Assembly: GCF_003086295.3 (NCBI RefSeq)
Contig: NC_092039.1
Location: forward strand, 95,500,561-95,564,560
Source of the DNA: Arachis hypogaea
Lineage: Eukaryota > Streptophyta > Magnoliopsida > Fabales > Fabaceae
Reading direction: 5' to 3'
Length of the DNA stretch: 64,000 nt
The position numbers and the translations under genes are program-made. Shown here one piece after another: positions 20,163 to 31,862 of the stretch. The notes below the pieces were generated by a model. That model saw only the letters and a program-made list of their open reading frames with translations, made no database searches and was not told the DNA's origin. Each line of letters opens with the position of its first letter. Positions within the stretch are counted from its first letter, which is position 1.

Positions 20163-20868
20163 CTGCCCTTGTGCTAATGGCACAAATCGATCCACGGGAC
20201 CACGTGGATGACACGTCCGCGTCATTTCATAGAAGCGCTATCCGTGCGATCGCGTCACTCATGCGTCCGCGTCACAAGCGGCGCACAGCTTATCCAGATC
20301 AGCCAAATATCTTATCTTTTCTTCCCCATATCTAAATATTTTCTTTCCTTCTTATTTCTTTCTTCCTCCTTTCTTACTTTCTTTTTCTTTTCCATTGGTG
20401 TTAAAATTATCTTCTTTAACTATTGCATCTTTTCTTGAATTATTCTGGTACTTCATGACTTGTTTTATTCTAATTGGGTATTATTATTCATAAGTCAATG
20501 CTAATTTTTATAATACTGATATTCCTTTTGCATTGATATGCACTTACATTATCTTGCATTACCCACACTCTCTTCCCCATTGTTGCAAATTTTGCACTAT
20601 TGATATGCCATTTGCTTCCACTATTTTCTCACTTGCACGTTGTAGCTACCATGTAATTGAGACCTTTATTATTTGGCATTAACACCCATATTTTATTTAT
20701 GTTCTTATCTTTATTTTTGGGTTACTTTCCTTCCTTTTTCTCTTCTTTTAGGATGGACACCATGAAGAGAGAGAAAAAGCTTCTTAATGGGAGACAGGCA
20801 AGTCAATCTGCATAATCTATAGACAAAGGTATCAGTTGGAGCAGCCCGTCCACTTGTATATCTTAGCA
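20163..20868 (+). other. Internal region of element C resuming after D
   Basis: Begins with the CTGCC duplication and the second half of the ACGCG palindrome cluster (20196-20290). AT-rich noncoding DNA follows to about 20750, then a short remnant that may be the end of an env-position ORF. No intact frame. Confidence 0.55.
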
Positions 20869-20907
20869 TGCACCGAGGATGGTGCAATCTTTAAGTGTGG
20901 GGAGGTC
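20869..20907 (+). other. Internal hairpin plus purine motif of element C
   Basis: TGCACCG-AGGA-TGGTGCA (20869-20886, six pairs plus a G-U) is followed by TTTAAGTGTGGGGAGGTC. It duplicates the layout at the polypurine tract 22343-22380. Confidence 0.65.
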
Positions 20908-22342
20908 GATACCGATCTCCATGGGTTAGCTATTTCCTATCTCAACACCAATGTTTTATTTTCTTTGTTTGTTCATTGTTGCATTGCATAATAGATTGCA
21001 TGTGTAGTTGATTGTTTGCATTTAAGTACTACTTGGTTGAAAAATAATAAGTTTCTTTTTAAGACCCTATTTTTGAAAATTTTCACTAATTTAAATTAAA
21101 AAATTAAAATTTTCTATGTGTTAAATTTGTTTGAAGTTGTAATTGGAACATGATTTTTGAGTTAAAGAACACACAACCTGCGAGATTTTGAGCTTATTTA
21201 TATGGTTACATTATTTAACCATAAATTTTTATTCTTGTGTGTTTTCTTCTCTATAATTGCAATCTTTACTTTGTTCCATTCTATATGTCCATTATTTAGT
21301 GTATTTACATGCTTGCATATGATTGAGGCCATTACTTGTTTTTTCTCACTTATCCCAAATAAGCCTACCCTTTTATGTCACCCTTGTTAGCCACTTTGAG
21401 CTTTTTAATCCCCTTCTGTTCTATAACCACATTACTAGCCTTAAGCAGAAAAACAAATTAATTATCCCAAATTGAATCTTTGGTTAGCTTAAGATAGAGA
21501 TTGTGTATCAACTAAGTGTGGGAAAACTGTGGAAACATGTGTTAATAAGGGAATGTATCATGTTTCTAATTTATTTGAATATCGGGAATTTGGGAACCTA
21601 CTCATGAAAAATCAAAATAGAAAAAATAATGAAAAATCCATGTGCATTGATAAGTTATGTTTCAGAAAAAAAATTCAATAAATAAGTAAGTGAATAAGGG
21701 GATAAAATCACCCCAATGTTAAGCTTTAATAAAGATCAATGCACATGTGATAAAAGTAAAGAAATAAAAAAATTTTGGTACATGAGTATGGGAATTATAC
21801 AAAAGTGGGAATTATGGGTAGTTGCGTGTGATTTTTAGAATTACATAGAGTGTGTGTGTGTATGTTAGGTGAAAGCTTAGGTTAGTCAAAGATTCATATT
21901 ATAGCTCACTTGGCCATACATATATCCTTACCTTTACCTCAGCCACATTACAACCCTAAAAAGACCTCATGATGTTTGCATTGGTATACTAAATATTTGT
22001 TGATTGGTTAGATGAAGAACAAAATTTTAGAAAGCATGACTAGAGAAGAGTAGAGTGAATTATCCTATACACTTGAGATATTAGAGTGCATATACACTAC
22101 CAGTGAGGGTTCAATGCTTGATTCTATGTTCCCTGCTTTCATGAGCTATCTTCTTACAAGTTTACTTGTCTTTTATTGTCTAATTTGAATTAGTGGAATT
22201 TGATTCATATTTGTCTTGGAGAACTTATTTACTTTTAACCAAGTAGGTAGAAACATTTTCCATGTAGTTGCATTCACATAGATAGGTTGCATTGCATACT
22301 CTCTATCATTCATCTTCACTCCTTTATAGCTTCTCTTGAGCT
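20908..22342 (+). other. Noncoding 3' region of element C
   Basis: Homologous to 1285-2571 of A and, reversed, to 42596-44081 of F. The hairpin ATGGTTA-CATTATT-TAACCAT is at 21202-21222. No ORF is supported. Confidence 0.6.
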
Positions 22343-22380
22343 TAGCATGAGGACATGCTATTGTTTAAGTGTGAGGAGGT
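22343..22380 (+). other. Polypurine tract and AGGA-loop hairpin, element C
   Basis: TAGCATG-AGGA-CATGCTA is a perfect seven-pair stem, followed by TTTAAGTGTGAGGAGGT up to the LTR edge. Confidence 0.85.
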
Positions 22381-23796
22381 TGATAAACCACTATTTCGTG
22401 GTACATCTTGTGCTTAATTGAGTGAATTTTATCCACTAGTCTCACACTTATTCATATTATTTGCATGGTTTTTTACAATTCCTTCACAGAATTTGTGCTA
22501 TGATTGAAAAGATATTTCTTTAACCTTAATTTTATTAATTTTAATCCTCCCTTTATACCATTCGATGCCGTGATATGTGTGTTAAGTAATTTCAGGGATT
22601 ACAGGGCAGGACTGGCTTAGAGGATGGAAAGGAAGCATGCAAAAGTGGAAGAAATACAAGAAATTGAAGGAACTGCAAAGTTGTCAGCCTGACCCTCTCG
22701 CACTAAATTGATCATAACCTGAGCTACAAAAATACAAATGAGGCGGTTTTAGTTGCGTTGGAAAGCTAACGTCCAGGGCTTCAATTTGATATATAATTTG
22801 ATATATTGGCTGTACAGCTAGATGACGCAAAAGCGTTCTTCACGCAGATGTGTCGCAGTGACGAAAATCAGCGTGGCAGATTTCGTCCCCAGCCATTTCT
22901 GGGCTATTTCCGGCCCAGTTTCAATCCCAGAAAACACAGATTAAAGGCCGCAAAGTGGAGGAATGAAGGGAGACTACTCATAATTCACTTTTCATAATTT
23001 AGATGTAGTTTTTAGAGAGAGAGATTCTCTCCTCTCTCTTAGGATTAGGATTAGGATTCTTCTTAAAGGATTTAGGATTTCTTCTTCTCAAAGACTTCTC
23101 AATTTCCAGGTTTAAATGTACCTTTTATTGCTTTAATTTATGAATCCTTATGTCAGATTTGATATCTTTATTAATTCAATTTGAGGTATTTCAGACTTAT
23201 TACTTCTTCTATCATTTATTATCAATTGATATTTTAAGTTAGATTTTTTCCTTTTGACTTTGGTTGAGTAATTAGTAACGCTTGAGTTGTCAAAATAAAG
23301 CAGTGGTTGAAATTGGGAGTTGCTGATTAATTTGGATATCTCTAAGGCTAGTCTTTCCACAGGAATTGACTAGGACTTGAGGATTCATATTGATTTATCC
23401 ACTTGACTTACCTTTATAGTTAGAGATTGACTAAGTGGGAGCAATAAACAATTCTCATCACATCTGATAAGGATAACTAGGATAGGATTTCCAGTTCTCA
23501 TACCTTGTCAAGAGATTTTATTATTATTAATTTATTTTTCTTGTCATTCAAACTACTTGCTCCTTATTTCAAAAACCCAAAAATATTGTTTTTCATAACC
23601 AATAATAAATTATACTTCCCTGTAATTCCTTGAGAAGACGACCCGATGTTTGAATACTTTGGATATTTATTTTTATTGGGTTTGCTTAAGTGACAAACAA
23701 AACTTTTGTACGAAAGAATTCTCTGTTAGTTTAGAAACTATACTTGTAACGCGATTATATTTTTGAATTTCTTTACCGATAGAAACCCGATCGTCA
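22381..23796 (+). repeat. 3' LTR of element C
   Basis: 1416 bp from TGATAAACCAC to GATCGTCA, then the duplication AGCCG. The shared LTR module is at 22682-22800. Substitutions relative to the 5' LTR number several dozen by eye. Confidence 0.9.
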
Positions 23797-24401
23797 AGCC
23801 GCTTATACCAGGATTTTATTCTTTTAGGCCCTCCTATCCATTAATGCTCAAAGCCTTGGATCCTCTTTACCCTTGCCTTTTGGTTTAAAGGGCTACTGGC
23901 TTTTTCTGCTTGCTTTTTCTTTTTCTTTCTTTTCTTTTTTTCATTTTTCTTTTTTTCTCTTTTTTCTTTCGCTATTTTCTCTTTTTCACTGCTTTTTCTT
24001 ACTTCAAGAATCAATTTCATGATTTTTCAGATTACCAACAACATTTCTCTTTGTTCATCATTCTTTCAAGAGCCAACAATTTTAACATTCATAAACTTCA
24101 CTATCAAAAATATGCACTACTCAAGCATTCATTCAGAAAAACAAAAAGTATTGCCACCACATCAAAATAATTAAACTAATTTCAAGATAAAATTTGAAAT
24201 CCAAGTACTTCTTGTTCCTTTGTAATTAGGCACATTTTTCATTTAAGAGAGGTGAAGGATTCATGGAGTTATTCATAGCTTTAAGAAATAGACACTAGAC
24301 ACTAATGATCATGTAATGAAGACACAAACATAGACAAACAATAAGCATCAAATTCGAAAAACAGAAAAATAGGAACAAGGAAATCAAAGAACAGGTCCAC
24401 C
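23797..24401 (-). other. 3' untranslated region of element B, resumed
   Basis: Continues 5890 after the AGCCG duplication and aligns with 30148-30650 of element E. It contains a T/C-rich run at 23900-24000. Noncoding. Confidence 0.7.
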
Positions 24402-25560
24402 TTAGTGATGACGGCTAGTTCTTCCTCCTGAAGATCCAATGGAATGCCTGAGCTCCTCTATGTCTCTTCCTTGCCTTTGTTGCTCCTCCCTCAAAGCTCT
24501 TTGATCTTCTCTAATCTCATGGAGAATGATGGAGTGCTCTTGGTGCTCCACCCTTAGTTGGTCCATATTGTAACTCAAGCCTTCCAAAGAGGTGTTGAGT
24601 TGCTCCCAATAGTTGTGTGGAGGAAAACACATCCCTTGAGGCATCTCAGGGATTTCTTGATGAGAAATTTCCTCATGCTCTTGTTGAGGTCCATGAGTGG
24701 GCTCTCTTGTTTGCTCCATCCTTTTTTCAGTGATGGGCTTGTCCTCTTCAATGAGGATGTCTCCTTCTATGTCAATCCCAGCCAAATTGCATAGGTGACA
24801 AATGAGACGAGGAAAGGCTAACCTTGCCAATGTGGAGGACTTGTCTGCCACCTTGTAGAGTTCTAGAGGTATGATCTCATGAACTTCAACTTCCTCCCCA
24901 ATTATGATACTATCGATCATGATGGCCCCGATCTACAATCACTTCAGATCGATTGCTAGTAGGAATGATGGAGCGTTGGATGAACTCCAACCATCCTCTA
25001 GCCACAGGCTTAAGGTCCGGTCTTCTCAATTGAACCAGCTTGCCTCTTGAGTCTCTTTTCCATTGAGCTCCTTCCACACATATGTCCATGAGAACTTGGT
25101 CCAACCTTTGATCAAAGTTGACCCTTCTAGTGTAGGGGCGTGTGTTTTCTTGCATCATTGGAAAGATGAACGCCAACCTTACATTTTCCAAACTGAAATC
25201 TAAGTATTTCCCCCGAACCATTATAAGCCAATTCTTTGGATTTGGGTTCATACTTTGATCATGGTTCCTAGTGATCCATGCATTGGCATAGAACTCTTGA
25301 ACCATTAAGATTCTGACTTGTTGAATGGGGTTGGTGAGAACTTTCCAACCTCTTCTTCGGATCTCATGTCGGATCTCCGGATACTCATTCTTCTTGAGCA
25401 TAAAAGGAACCTCAGGGATCACTTTCTTCTTGGCCACAACTTCATAGAAGTGGTCTTGATGGACCTTTGAGATGAATCTCTCCATCTCCCACGACTCAGA
25501 GGTGGAAGCTTTTGCCTTCCCTTTCCTCTTTCTAGAGGTTTCTCTGACCTTAGATGCCAT
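24402..25560 (-). pseudogene. Env-position ORF of element B, one frameshift
   Basis: Same protein as the 374-aa ORF of D, from ATG 25560 (MASKVRETSRKRKGKAKAS) to the stop at 24402. An extra base in the C run near 24925 shifts the frame after SEVIVDR, giving fragments of 216 and 172 residues. Downstream sequence is intact, with the same coiled-coil end (HEIREDQRALREEQQRQGRD) and a slightly longer linker containing THGPQQEHEE. Otherwise open, so the lesion is probably recent or single. Confidence 0.85.
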
Positions 25561-25592
25561 AAATAGTTATGGAAAAACAAAAAGCAATGCTT

Positions 25593-25634
25593 TTACCACA
25601 CCAAACTTAAAAGGTTTGCTCGTCCTTGAGAAAA
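25593..25634 (-). other. Internal hairpin plus purine motif of element B (decayed)
   Basis: The + strand has CCACACCAAACTTAAAA, then TTTGCTCG-TCCT, but the matching arm has decayed to TGAGAAAA. It corresponds to 13540-13578 of element D. Confidence 0.55.
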
Positions 25635-26032
25635 AAAAAAGAAAGAAAGAAGGGGAAGAAGAAGAAAATGGAGGAGATGGAGTGAGAGAGTGAATTCGGC
25701 CAAGGGGTATAAGGTGATTGTGATGTGTGAAAATAAAGGAGGGATGAGGGTTTATATAGGAGGTGGGGGAGGGTTGGGTGCGTGTATTTTGGGTTGGGTT
25801 TGGGAGGGAAAGGATTTTGAATTTTGGAGGTAGGTGGGGTTTTTAGGGAAGAGATATGGAAGTGATTGGTGAAGGGTATTTGGGAAAGAGTGTTATAAAA
25901 AGGTGTGAGAGAGAGAGAGAGAGAATGAGTTGAGGTTGGTGGGGATCCTGTGGGTCCACAGATCCTGAGGGGTCAAGGACTTCTCATCCCTGCTTTATTT
26001 AGGCGTGCAAAACACCCTTCGAGTGCAATTCT

Positions 26033-26262
26033 GGCGTTTAACGCCAGACTGCTGCCTATTTCTGGCGTTAAATGCCAACTTTTATACCTTTCCTGGCGTT
26101 TAACGCCAAGCTGTTGCTTGTTTCTGGCATTTAACGCCAACTTGGTGCTCTGTTCTGGCGTTAAACGCCAGTCTGGTACCCATTTCTGGCGTTAAATACC
26201 CAGAATGGTGCCAGATTGGGCGTTTAACGCCCATTCTGCTAGTCTTACTGGCATTAAACGCC
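26033..26262. repeat. 31-bp palindrome ladder of element B, eight units
   Basis: Units start at 26033, 26064, 26095, 26126, 26157, 26188, 26219 and 26250: seven steps of exactly 31 bp. Core GGCGTTNAACGCC, with single substitutions in several units (GGCATT, AATGCC). Spacers are about 18 bp and mostly different from each other. Confidence 0.92.
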
Positions 26263-26392
26263 AGTAAGTTTTTCCTCCAGGGTGTGCTATTTTTAATGTT
26301 GTTTTTATTTTGCTTTGATTTTTGCAGTTATTTTTGTGACTCCACATGATCATCAACCAAAAGAAAAATAAAATAACATAGATAAATAAAAA

Positions 26393-26408
26393 TTGGGTTG
26401 CCTCCCAA
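26393..26408 (-). other. Post-gag hairpin, element B
   Basis: TTGGG-AGGCAA-CCCAA on the sense strand, as in D, E and G. Confidence 0.6.
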
Positions 26409-26598
26409 TAAGCGCTTCTTTAATGTCAATAGCTTGATAGTGGGCTCTCATGGAGCCTCACAGATAATCAGAGCATGGTTGTGGCCTCTCAACACCAAAC
26501 TTAGAGTTTGGTTGTGGCCACTCAACACCAAACTTAGAGTTTGGTTGTGGCCTCCCAACACCAAACTTGGAGTTTGAATGTGGGGACTTTGTTTGACG

Positions 26599-27835
26599 CT
26601 ATATTGAGAGAAGCTTTTCATGCTTCCTCTCCATGTGTACAGAAGGAGAACCTTGAGTCTTGAATCCAAGGTAGTCCTCATTCAATTGAAGGACCAACTC
26701 TCCTTTGTCAACATCAATCACAGCTTTTGCTGTGGCTAGGAAAGGTCTGCCAAGGATGATGGATTCATCCTCGTCCTTCCCAATGTCTAGGATTATGAAA
26801 TGAGTAGGGATGTAAAGGCCTTCAACCTTCACTAGCACGTCCTCTACTAGTCTATAAGCCTTTTTCATAGATTTGTCTGTCATCTCTAGTGAGATTCTTG
26901 CAGCTTGAACTTCAAAGATTCCTAGTTTCTCCATGACAGAGAGTGGCATGAGGTTTATGCCTGACCCCAGGTCACACAGAGCCTTCTCAAAGGTCATGGT
27001 GCCTATGGTACAAGGTATTAAGAACCTTCCGGGATCCTCTTTCTTTTGAGGAATGTCTGCCTAATCAAGTTATTCAGCTCATTGGTGAGCAAAGGGGTTC
27101 ATCCTCCCAAGTCTCATTACCAAATAACTTGGCATTTAGCTTCATGATTGCTCCAAGGTACTTAGCAACTTGCTCTTCAGTAATATCTTCATCCTTTTCA
27201 GAGGAGGAATACTCATCAGAGCTCATGAATGGCAGAAGTAGGTTCAATAGAATCTCTATGGTCTCTAGATGAGCCTCGGATTCCTTAGGTTGCTCAAATG
27301 GGAACTCCTTTTTGTCCAGAGGACGTCTCATGAGGTCTTCCTCACTGGGATTCACATCCTCCTCTTCCTCTCTAGGTTCGGCCATGCCAGGTAAGGTTAT
27401 GGCCTTGTACTCTCTTTTTGGATTCTCTTCAGTATTGCTTGGGAGAGTACTAGGATGAGTTTCAGTGACTCTTTTTCTCAGCTGGCCCACTTGTGCCTCC
27501 AAATTTCTAATAGAGGACCTTATTTCATTCATGAAACTTAGAGTGGCCTTAGATATATCAGAGACTATGTTTGCTAAGCTAGAGGGGCTCTGCTCAAAAT
27601 TCTCTGTCTGTTGCTGAGAGGATGATGGAAAAGGCTTGCTATTGCTAAACCTGTTTCTTCCACCATTATTAAAGCCTTGTTGAGGCTTTTGTTGATCCTT
27701 CCATGAGAGATTTGGATGATTTCTCCATGAGGGATTATAGGTGTTTCCATAGGCTTCACCTATGTAATTCACCTCTGCCATTGCAGGGTTCTCAGGATTA
27801 TAAGCTTCTTCTTCAGAAGATGCTTCTTTAGTACT
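26599..27835 (-). pseudogene. Gag-protease of element B, C-terminal part
   Basis: The part of gag-protease downstream of the E insertion. It holds the Gln/Asn-rich middle (WRNHPNLSWKDQQKPQQG), the acidic region (SSDEYSSSEKDED) and the protease with ALCDLGSGINLMPLSV and ILGRPFLATAKAVIDV. A one-base loss near 27095 (GGGGG reduced to GGGG) and a TAG near 27063 separate the gag and protease frames. The protein stops at 26599. SNSKFG-type repeats follow at 26480-26590, out of frame. The N-terminal half is at 38404-39351. Confidence 0.85.
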
Positions 27836-29628
27836 TGGTGGACGAAATTGTGATCATATTCATTGTAATTGGATTTTAGAAATTAGCACGAGTGGACACA
27901 ACTCCGTTCAACTAACCAGCAAGTGTACTGGGTCGTCCAAGTAATAAACCTTACGTGAGTAAGGGTCGATCCCACAGAGATTGTTGGTATGAAGCAAGCT
28001 ATGGTCACCTTGCAAATCTCAGTTAGGCAGAAAAAAGGGGAATTGTGATTATTGGAATAAATAATAAAAAGGAATAATAAAAGGGATAGAATACTTATGC
28101 AGATTCATTGGTGGGAATTTCAGATAAGTGGATGGAGATGCTGTAGAGCCCAAGGACGCCTGCTCTCCTATTGCTTCTACTCAATCCTTCTTACTCCTTT
28201 CCATGGCAAGCTTTGTATAGGGGTTCACCATCAACTGTGGCTACTTTCATCCTCTCGGGAAAATGATCCTATGCGGTTGTCAGTCGCACGGCTAATCGTC
28301 TGGAGGCATCACCCATGGCTGATGGCTACATCCCATCCTCGCAGTGAAAACTAATGCTCACGCACTCTGTCACAGTACGGCTAATCACCGGTTGGTTCCC
28401 GCTCCTACTGGAATAGAATCCATTGATTCTTTTGCGTCTGTCACTAACGCCCGGCAGGTTACAAGTTTGAAGCACGTCACAGTCACTCATTACCGGAATC
28501 CTACTCGGAATACCACAGACAAGGTTAGACTTTCCGGATTCCCAGGATCCTACTCGGAATACCACAGACAAGGTGAGACTTTCCGGATCCTCATAAATGC
28601 CGCCATCTATCTAGCTTATACCACGAAGATTCTGTTGGGGAATCTAAGAGATACACATTCAAGCTCTGTTTCATGTAGAACGGAAGTGGTTGTCAATCAC
28701 GCGCGTTCATAAGTGAGAATGATAATGAGGGTAATCTGACTCATAACATTCATCATGTTCTTGGGTACGAATGAATATCTTGGAATAAGAATAAGAGAGA
28801 TTTGAATAAAAGATAATAGAATTTCATTAATACTTGAGGTACAGCAGAGCTCCACACCCTTAATCTATGGTGTGCAGAAATTCCACCGTTGAAAATACAT
28901 AAGTAAAAGAGGTTCAGGCATGGCCGAATGGCCAGCCCCCCTAACGTGATCAATGATCTCTTAGGATGAAGAATAAAACAAAACTGAGACCAAAGATGTC
29001 TAATACAATAGTTTAATGTCCTATTTATACTAGACTAGCTACTAGGGTTTACATGAGTAAGTAATTGATGCATAAATCCACTTCCGGGGTCCACTTGGTG
29101 TATGCTTGGGCTGAGCTTGATTAATTCACGAGCTGAGGCATCCCTTGGAGTTGAACTCTGAGTTATGACGTGTTTTGGGCGTTCAACTCAGGATCATGAC
29201 GTTTTTCTGGCGTTTAACTCCAGACAGCAGCGTGTACTTGGCGTTCAACGCCAAGTTACGTCGTCATTCTTCGAATAAAGTATGGACTATTATATATTTC
29301 TGGAAAGCCCTGGATGTCTACTTTCCAACGCCGTTGAGAGCGCGCCAATTGGAGTTCTGTAGCTCCAGAAAATCCATTTCGAGTGCAGGGAGGTCAGATT
29401 CCAACAGTATCAGCAGTCCTTTTGTCAGCCTTCTTCAGAGTTTTGCTCAAATCCCTCAATTTCAGTCAGAATTTACCTGAAATCACAGAAAAACACACAA
29501 ACTCATAGTAAAGTCCAGAAATGTGAATTTAACATAAAAACTAATGAAAACATCCCTAAAAGTAGCTCAAACTTACTAAAAACTATATAAAAACAATGCC
29601 AAAAAGCGTATAAATTATCCGCTCATCA
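27836..29628 (-). repeat. 3' LTR of element E
   Basis: Matches 36606-38398. Contains the palindrome ladder (29147, 29178, 29209 and 29240) and the shared LTR module (29284-29397). Confidence 0.95.
29147..29253. repeat. 31-bp palindrome ladder in the LTR of E
   Basis: Four units start at 29147, 29178, 29209 and 29240, exactly 31 bp apart (GGAGTTGAACTC, GGCGTTCAACTC, GGCGTTTAACTCC, GGCGTTCAACGCC). The arms have changed, yet the spacing is unchanged. The 5' LTR carries the same. Confidence 0.8.
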
Positions 29629-29665
29629 CAACACCAAACTTAAATTGTTGCTTGACCCCAAGCAA
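29629..29665 (-). other. Polypurine tract and hairpin, element E
   Basis: TTGCTTG-GGGT-CAAGCAA on the sense strand (29665-29648), then ATTTAAGTTTGGTGTTG to the LTR edge. Confidence 0.8.
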
Positions 29666-30650
29666 CTGAAAATCAATTAGGATAAAAAGAAGAGAATATA
29701 CTATAAAGTCCAAAATATCAATGAATATTAATTTAATTAGATGAGCGGGACTTGTAGCTTTTTGCTTCTGAACAGTTTTGGCATCTCACTTTTTCCTTTG
29801 TAGTTTAGAGTGATTGGCATCTCTAGGAACTTAGAATTTTGGATAGTGTTATTGACTTTCCTAGTTAAGCATGTTGATTCTTGAACACAGCTACTTTATG
29901 AGTCTTGGCCTTGGCCCTAAGCACTTTGTCTTCCAGTATTACCACCGGATACACAAATGCCACAGACACATAACTGGGTGAACCTTTTCAGATTGTGACT
30001 CAGCTTTGCTAAAGTCCCCAGTTAGTGGTGTCCAGAGCTCTTAAGCACACTCTTTTGCTTTGGATCACGACTTTAACCAATCAGTCTCAAGCTTTTCACT
30101 TGGACCTTCATGACACAAGCACATGGTTAGGGACAGCTTGATTTAGCCGCTTAGGCCTGGATTTTAATTTCCTTGGGCCCTCCTATCCATTAATGCTCAA
30201 AGCCTTGGATCCTTGCCTTAAAATTTTCGCCACATTTTTTTTCACTGCTTTTTCTTGCTTCAAGAATCAATTTCATGATGTTTTTCAGATCATCAATAAC
30301 ATTTCTCTTTGTTCATCATTCTTTCAAGAACCAACAATTTTAACACTCATAAACAACAAGATCAAAAATATGCACTGTTCAAGCATTCATTCAGAAAACA
30401 AAAATTATTGCCACCACATCAATATAATTAAATTAAATTCACTAATAATTTCGAAAATTATGTACTTCTTGTTCTTTTGAATTAAAACATTTTTCTTTTA
30501 AGATAAGTGAAGGACTAATGGATTTTATTCTTAGCTTTAAGGCATGGTTACACACTAATGATCATGAAGTAGAGACACAAAACATAGATAAACATAATAC
30601 TTAAAAACCGAAAACAGAAAGAAAATAAAGAACAAGGAATGAATCCACCT
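29666..30650 (-). other. 3' untranslated region of element E
   Basis: Noncoding and homologous to B (5404-5890 plus 23797-24401) and to D (11513-12379). Confidence 0.65.
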
Positions 30651-31789
30651 CTAGTGGCGTCTTCTTCTTGAAGGACCAATGATGTTCTTCAACTCTTCTA
30701 TGTCCCTTCCTTGCCTTTGTTGCTCCTCCCTCATTGCTCTTTGATCTTCTCTTATTTCTTGGAGAGTGAGGGCGTGTTCATGATGTTCCACCCTTAGTTG
30801 TTCAACATTATGGCTCAAATCCTCTAAAGAGGTACTGAGTTGCTCCCAATAGTTGTTGGGAGGGAAGTGCATTCCTTGAGGCATTTGTTGATGATGAACT
30901 TCCTCATGTTCTTCTTGGGGGCCGTGAGGAACTTCCCTTGTTTGCTCCATCCTCTTCTTTGTGATGGGCTTGTCTTCTTCAATGGAGACATCTCCATCTA
31001 TGATAACTCCAGCTGAGTAACAAAGATGACATATAAGGTGGGGGAAGGCTAGCCGTGCCATGTATGAAGGCTTGTCAGCTATTTTGTAGAGTTCATTGGA
31101 GATGACTTCATGAACCTCTACTTCCTCTCCAATCATGATGCTATGGATCATGATGGCCCGATCCACAGTAACTTCAGATCGGTTGCTTGTAGGGATGATG
31201 GATCTTTGGATGAACTCCAACCATCCTCTAGCTACAGGCTTGAGGTCCAGTCTTCTTAGTTGGACCGGTTTGCCTTTGGAGTCTATTCTCCATTGGGCGC
31301 CTTCCACACATATATCCCTTAGGACTTGGTCCAACCTTTGATTAAAGTTGACCCTTCTTGTGTAGGGGCGTTCATCACCTTGCATCATTGGTAAATGAAA
31401 CGCCAACCTTACATTTTCCGGACTAAAATCTAAGTATTTCCCCCGAACCATTGTGATATAGTTCTTTGGATTCGGTTCATACTTTGATCATGGTTTCTAG
31501 TGATCCATGCATTGGCATAGAACTCTTGAACCATCAATATTCCGACTTGTTGCATGGGGTTGGTTATGACTTCCCAACCTCTTCTTTGGATTTCATGTCG
31601 GATTTCCGGATACTCATTCTTTTTGAGTCTGAAGGGGACCTCGGGGATCACCTTCTTCTTTGCCACAACATAATAGAAGTGGTCTTGATGGCTCTTGGAG
31701 ATGAATCTCTCCTTCTCCCATGACTCGGAAGTGGAAGCTTTTGCCTTCCCTTTTCCTTTTCTTGAGGATACTCCGGTCTTGGGTGCCAT
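30651..31789 (-). pseudogene. Env-position ORF of element E, one frameshift
   Basis: ATG at 31789 (MAPKTGVSSRKGKGKAKAS), stop at 30651. A missing base near 31471 (GGATTCGG for GGATTCGGG) breaks the frame after HDQSMN. The rest (VRGKYLDFSPENVRLAFHLP, REDQRAMREEQQRQGRDIEE) is open. Same family and length as the ORF of D. Confidence 0.85.
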
Positions 31790-31824
31790 TGATGGTGATG
31801 AAAAACAAAAAGCTTAGGCTTTTT

Positions 31825-31862
31825 ACCACACCAAACTTAAAATTTGCTCGTCCTCGAGCAAA
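31825..31862 (-). other. Internal hairpin plus purine motif, element E
   Basis: TTTGCTCG-AGGA-CGAGCAAA on the sense strand (31862-31843), a perfect eight-pair stem, then TTTTAAGTTTGGTGTGG. Confidence 0.65.

Noticed and set aside
26033..26262. CRISPR-like array of palindromic repeats and spacers
   Set aside because: The repeats are 13 bp with 18-bp spacers, lie inside a plant retrotransposon and have no cas genes nearby. The resemblance is superficial.
28097..28712. Possible captured host gene in the LTR of element E
   Set aside because: The frames are LTR sequence present identically in the other LTR (36867-37482) and in related form in other subfamilies, with no recognisable protein domain.
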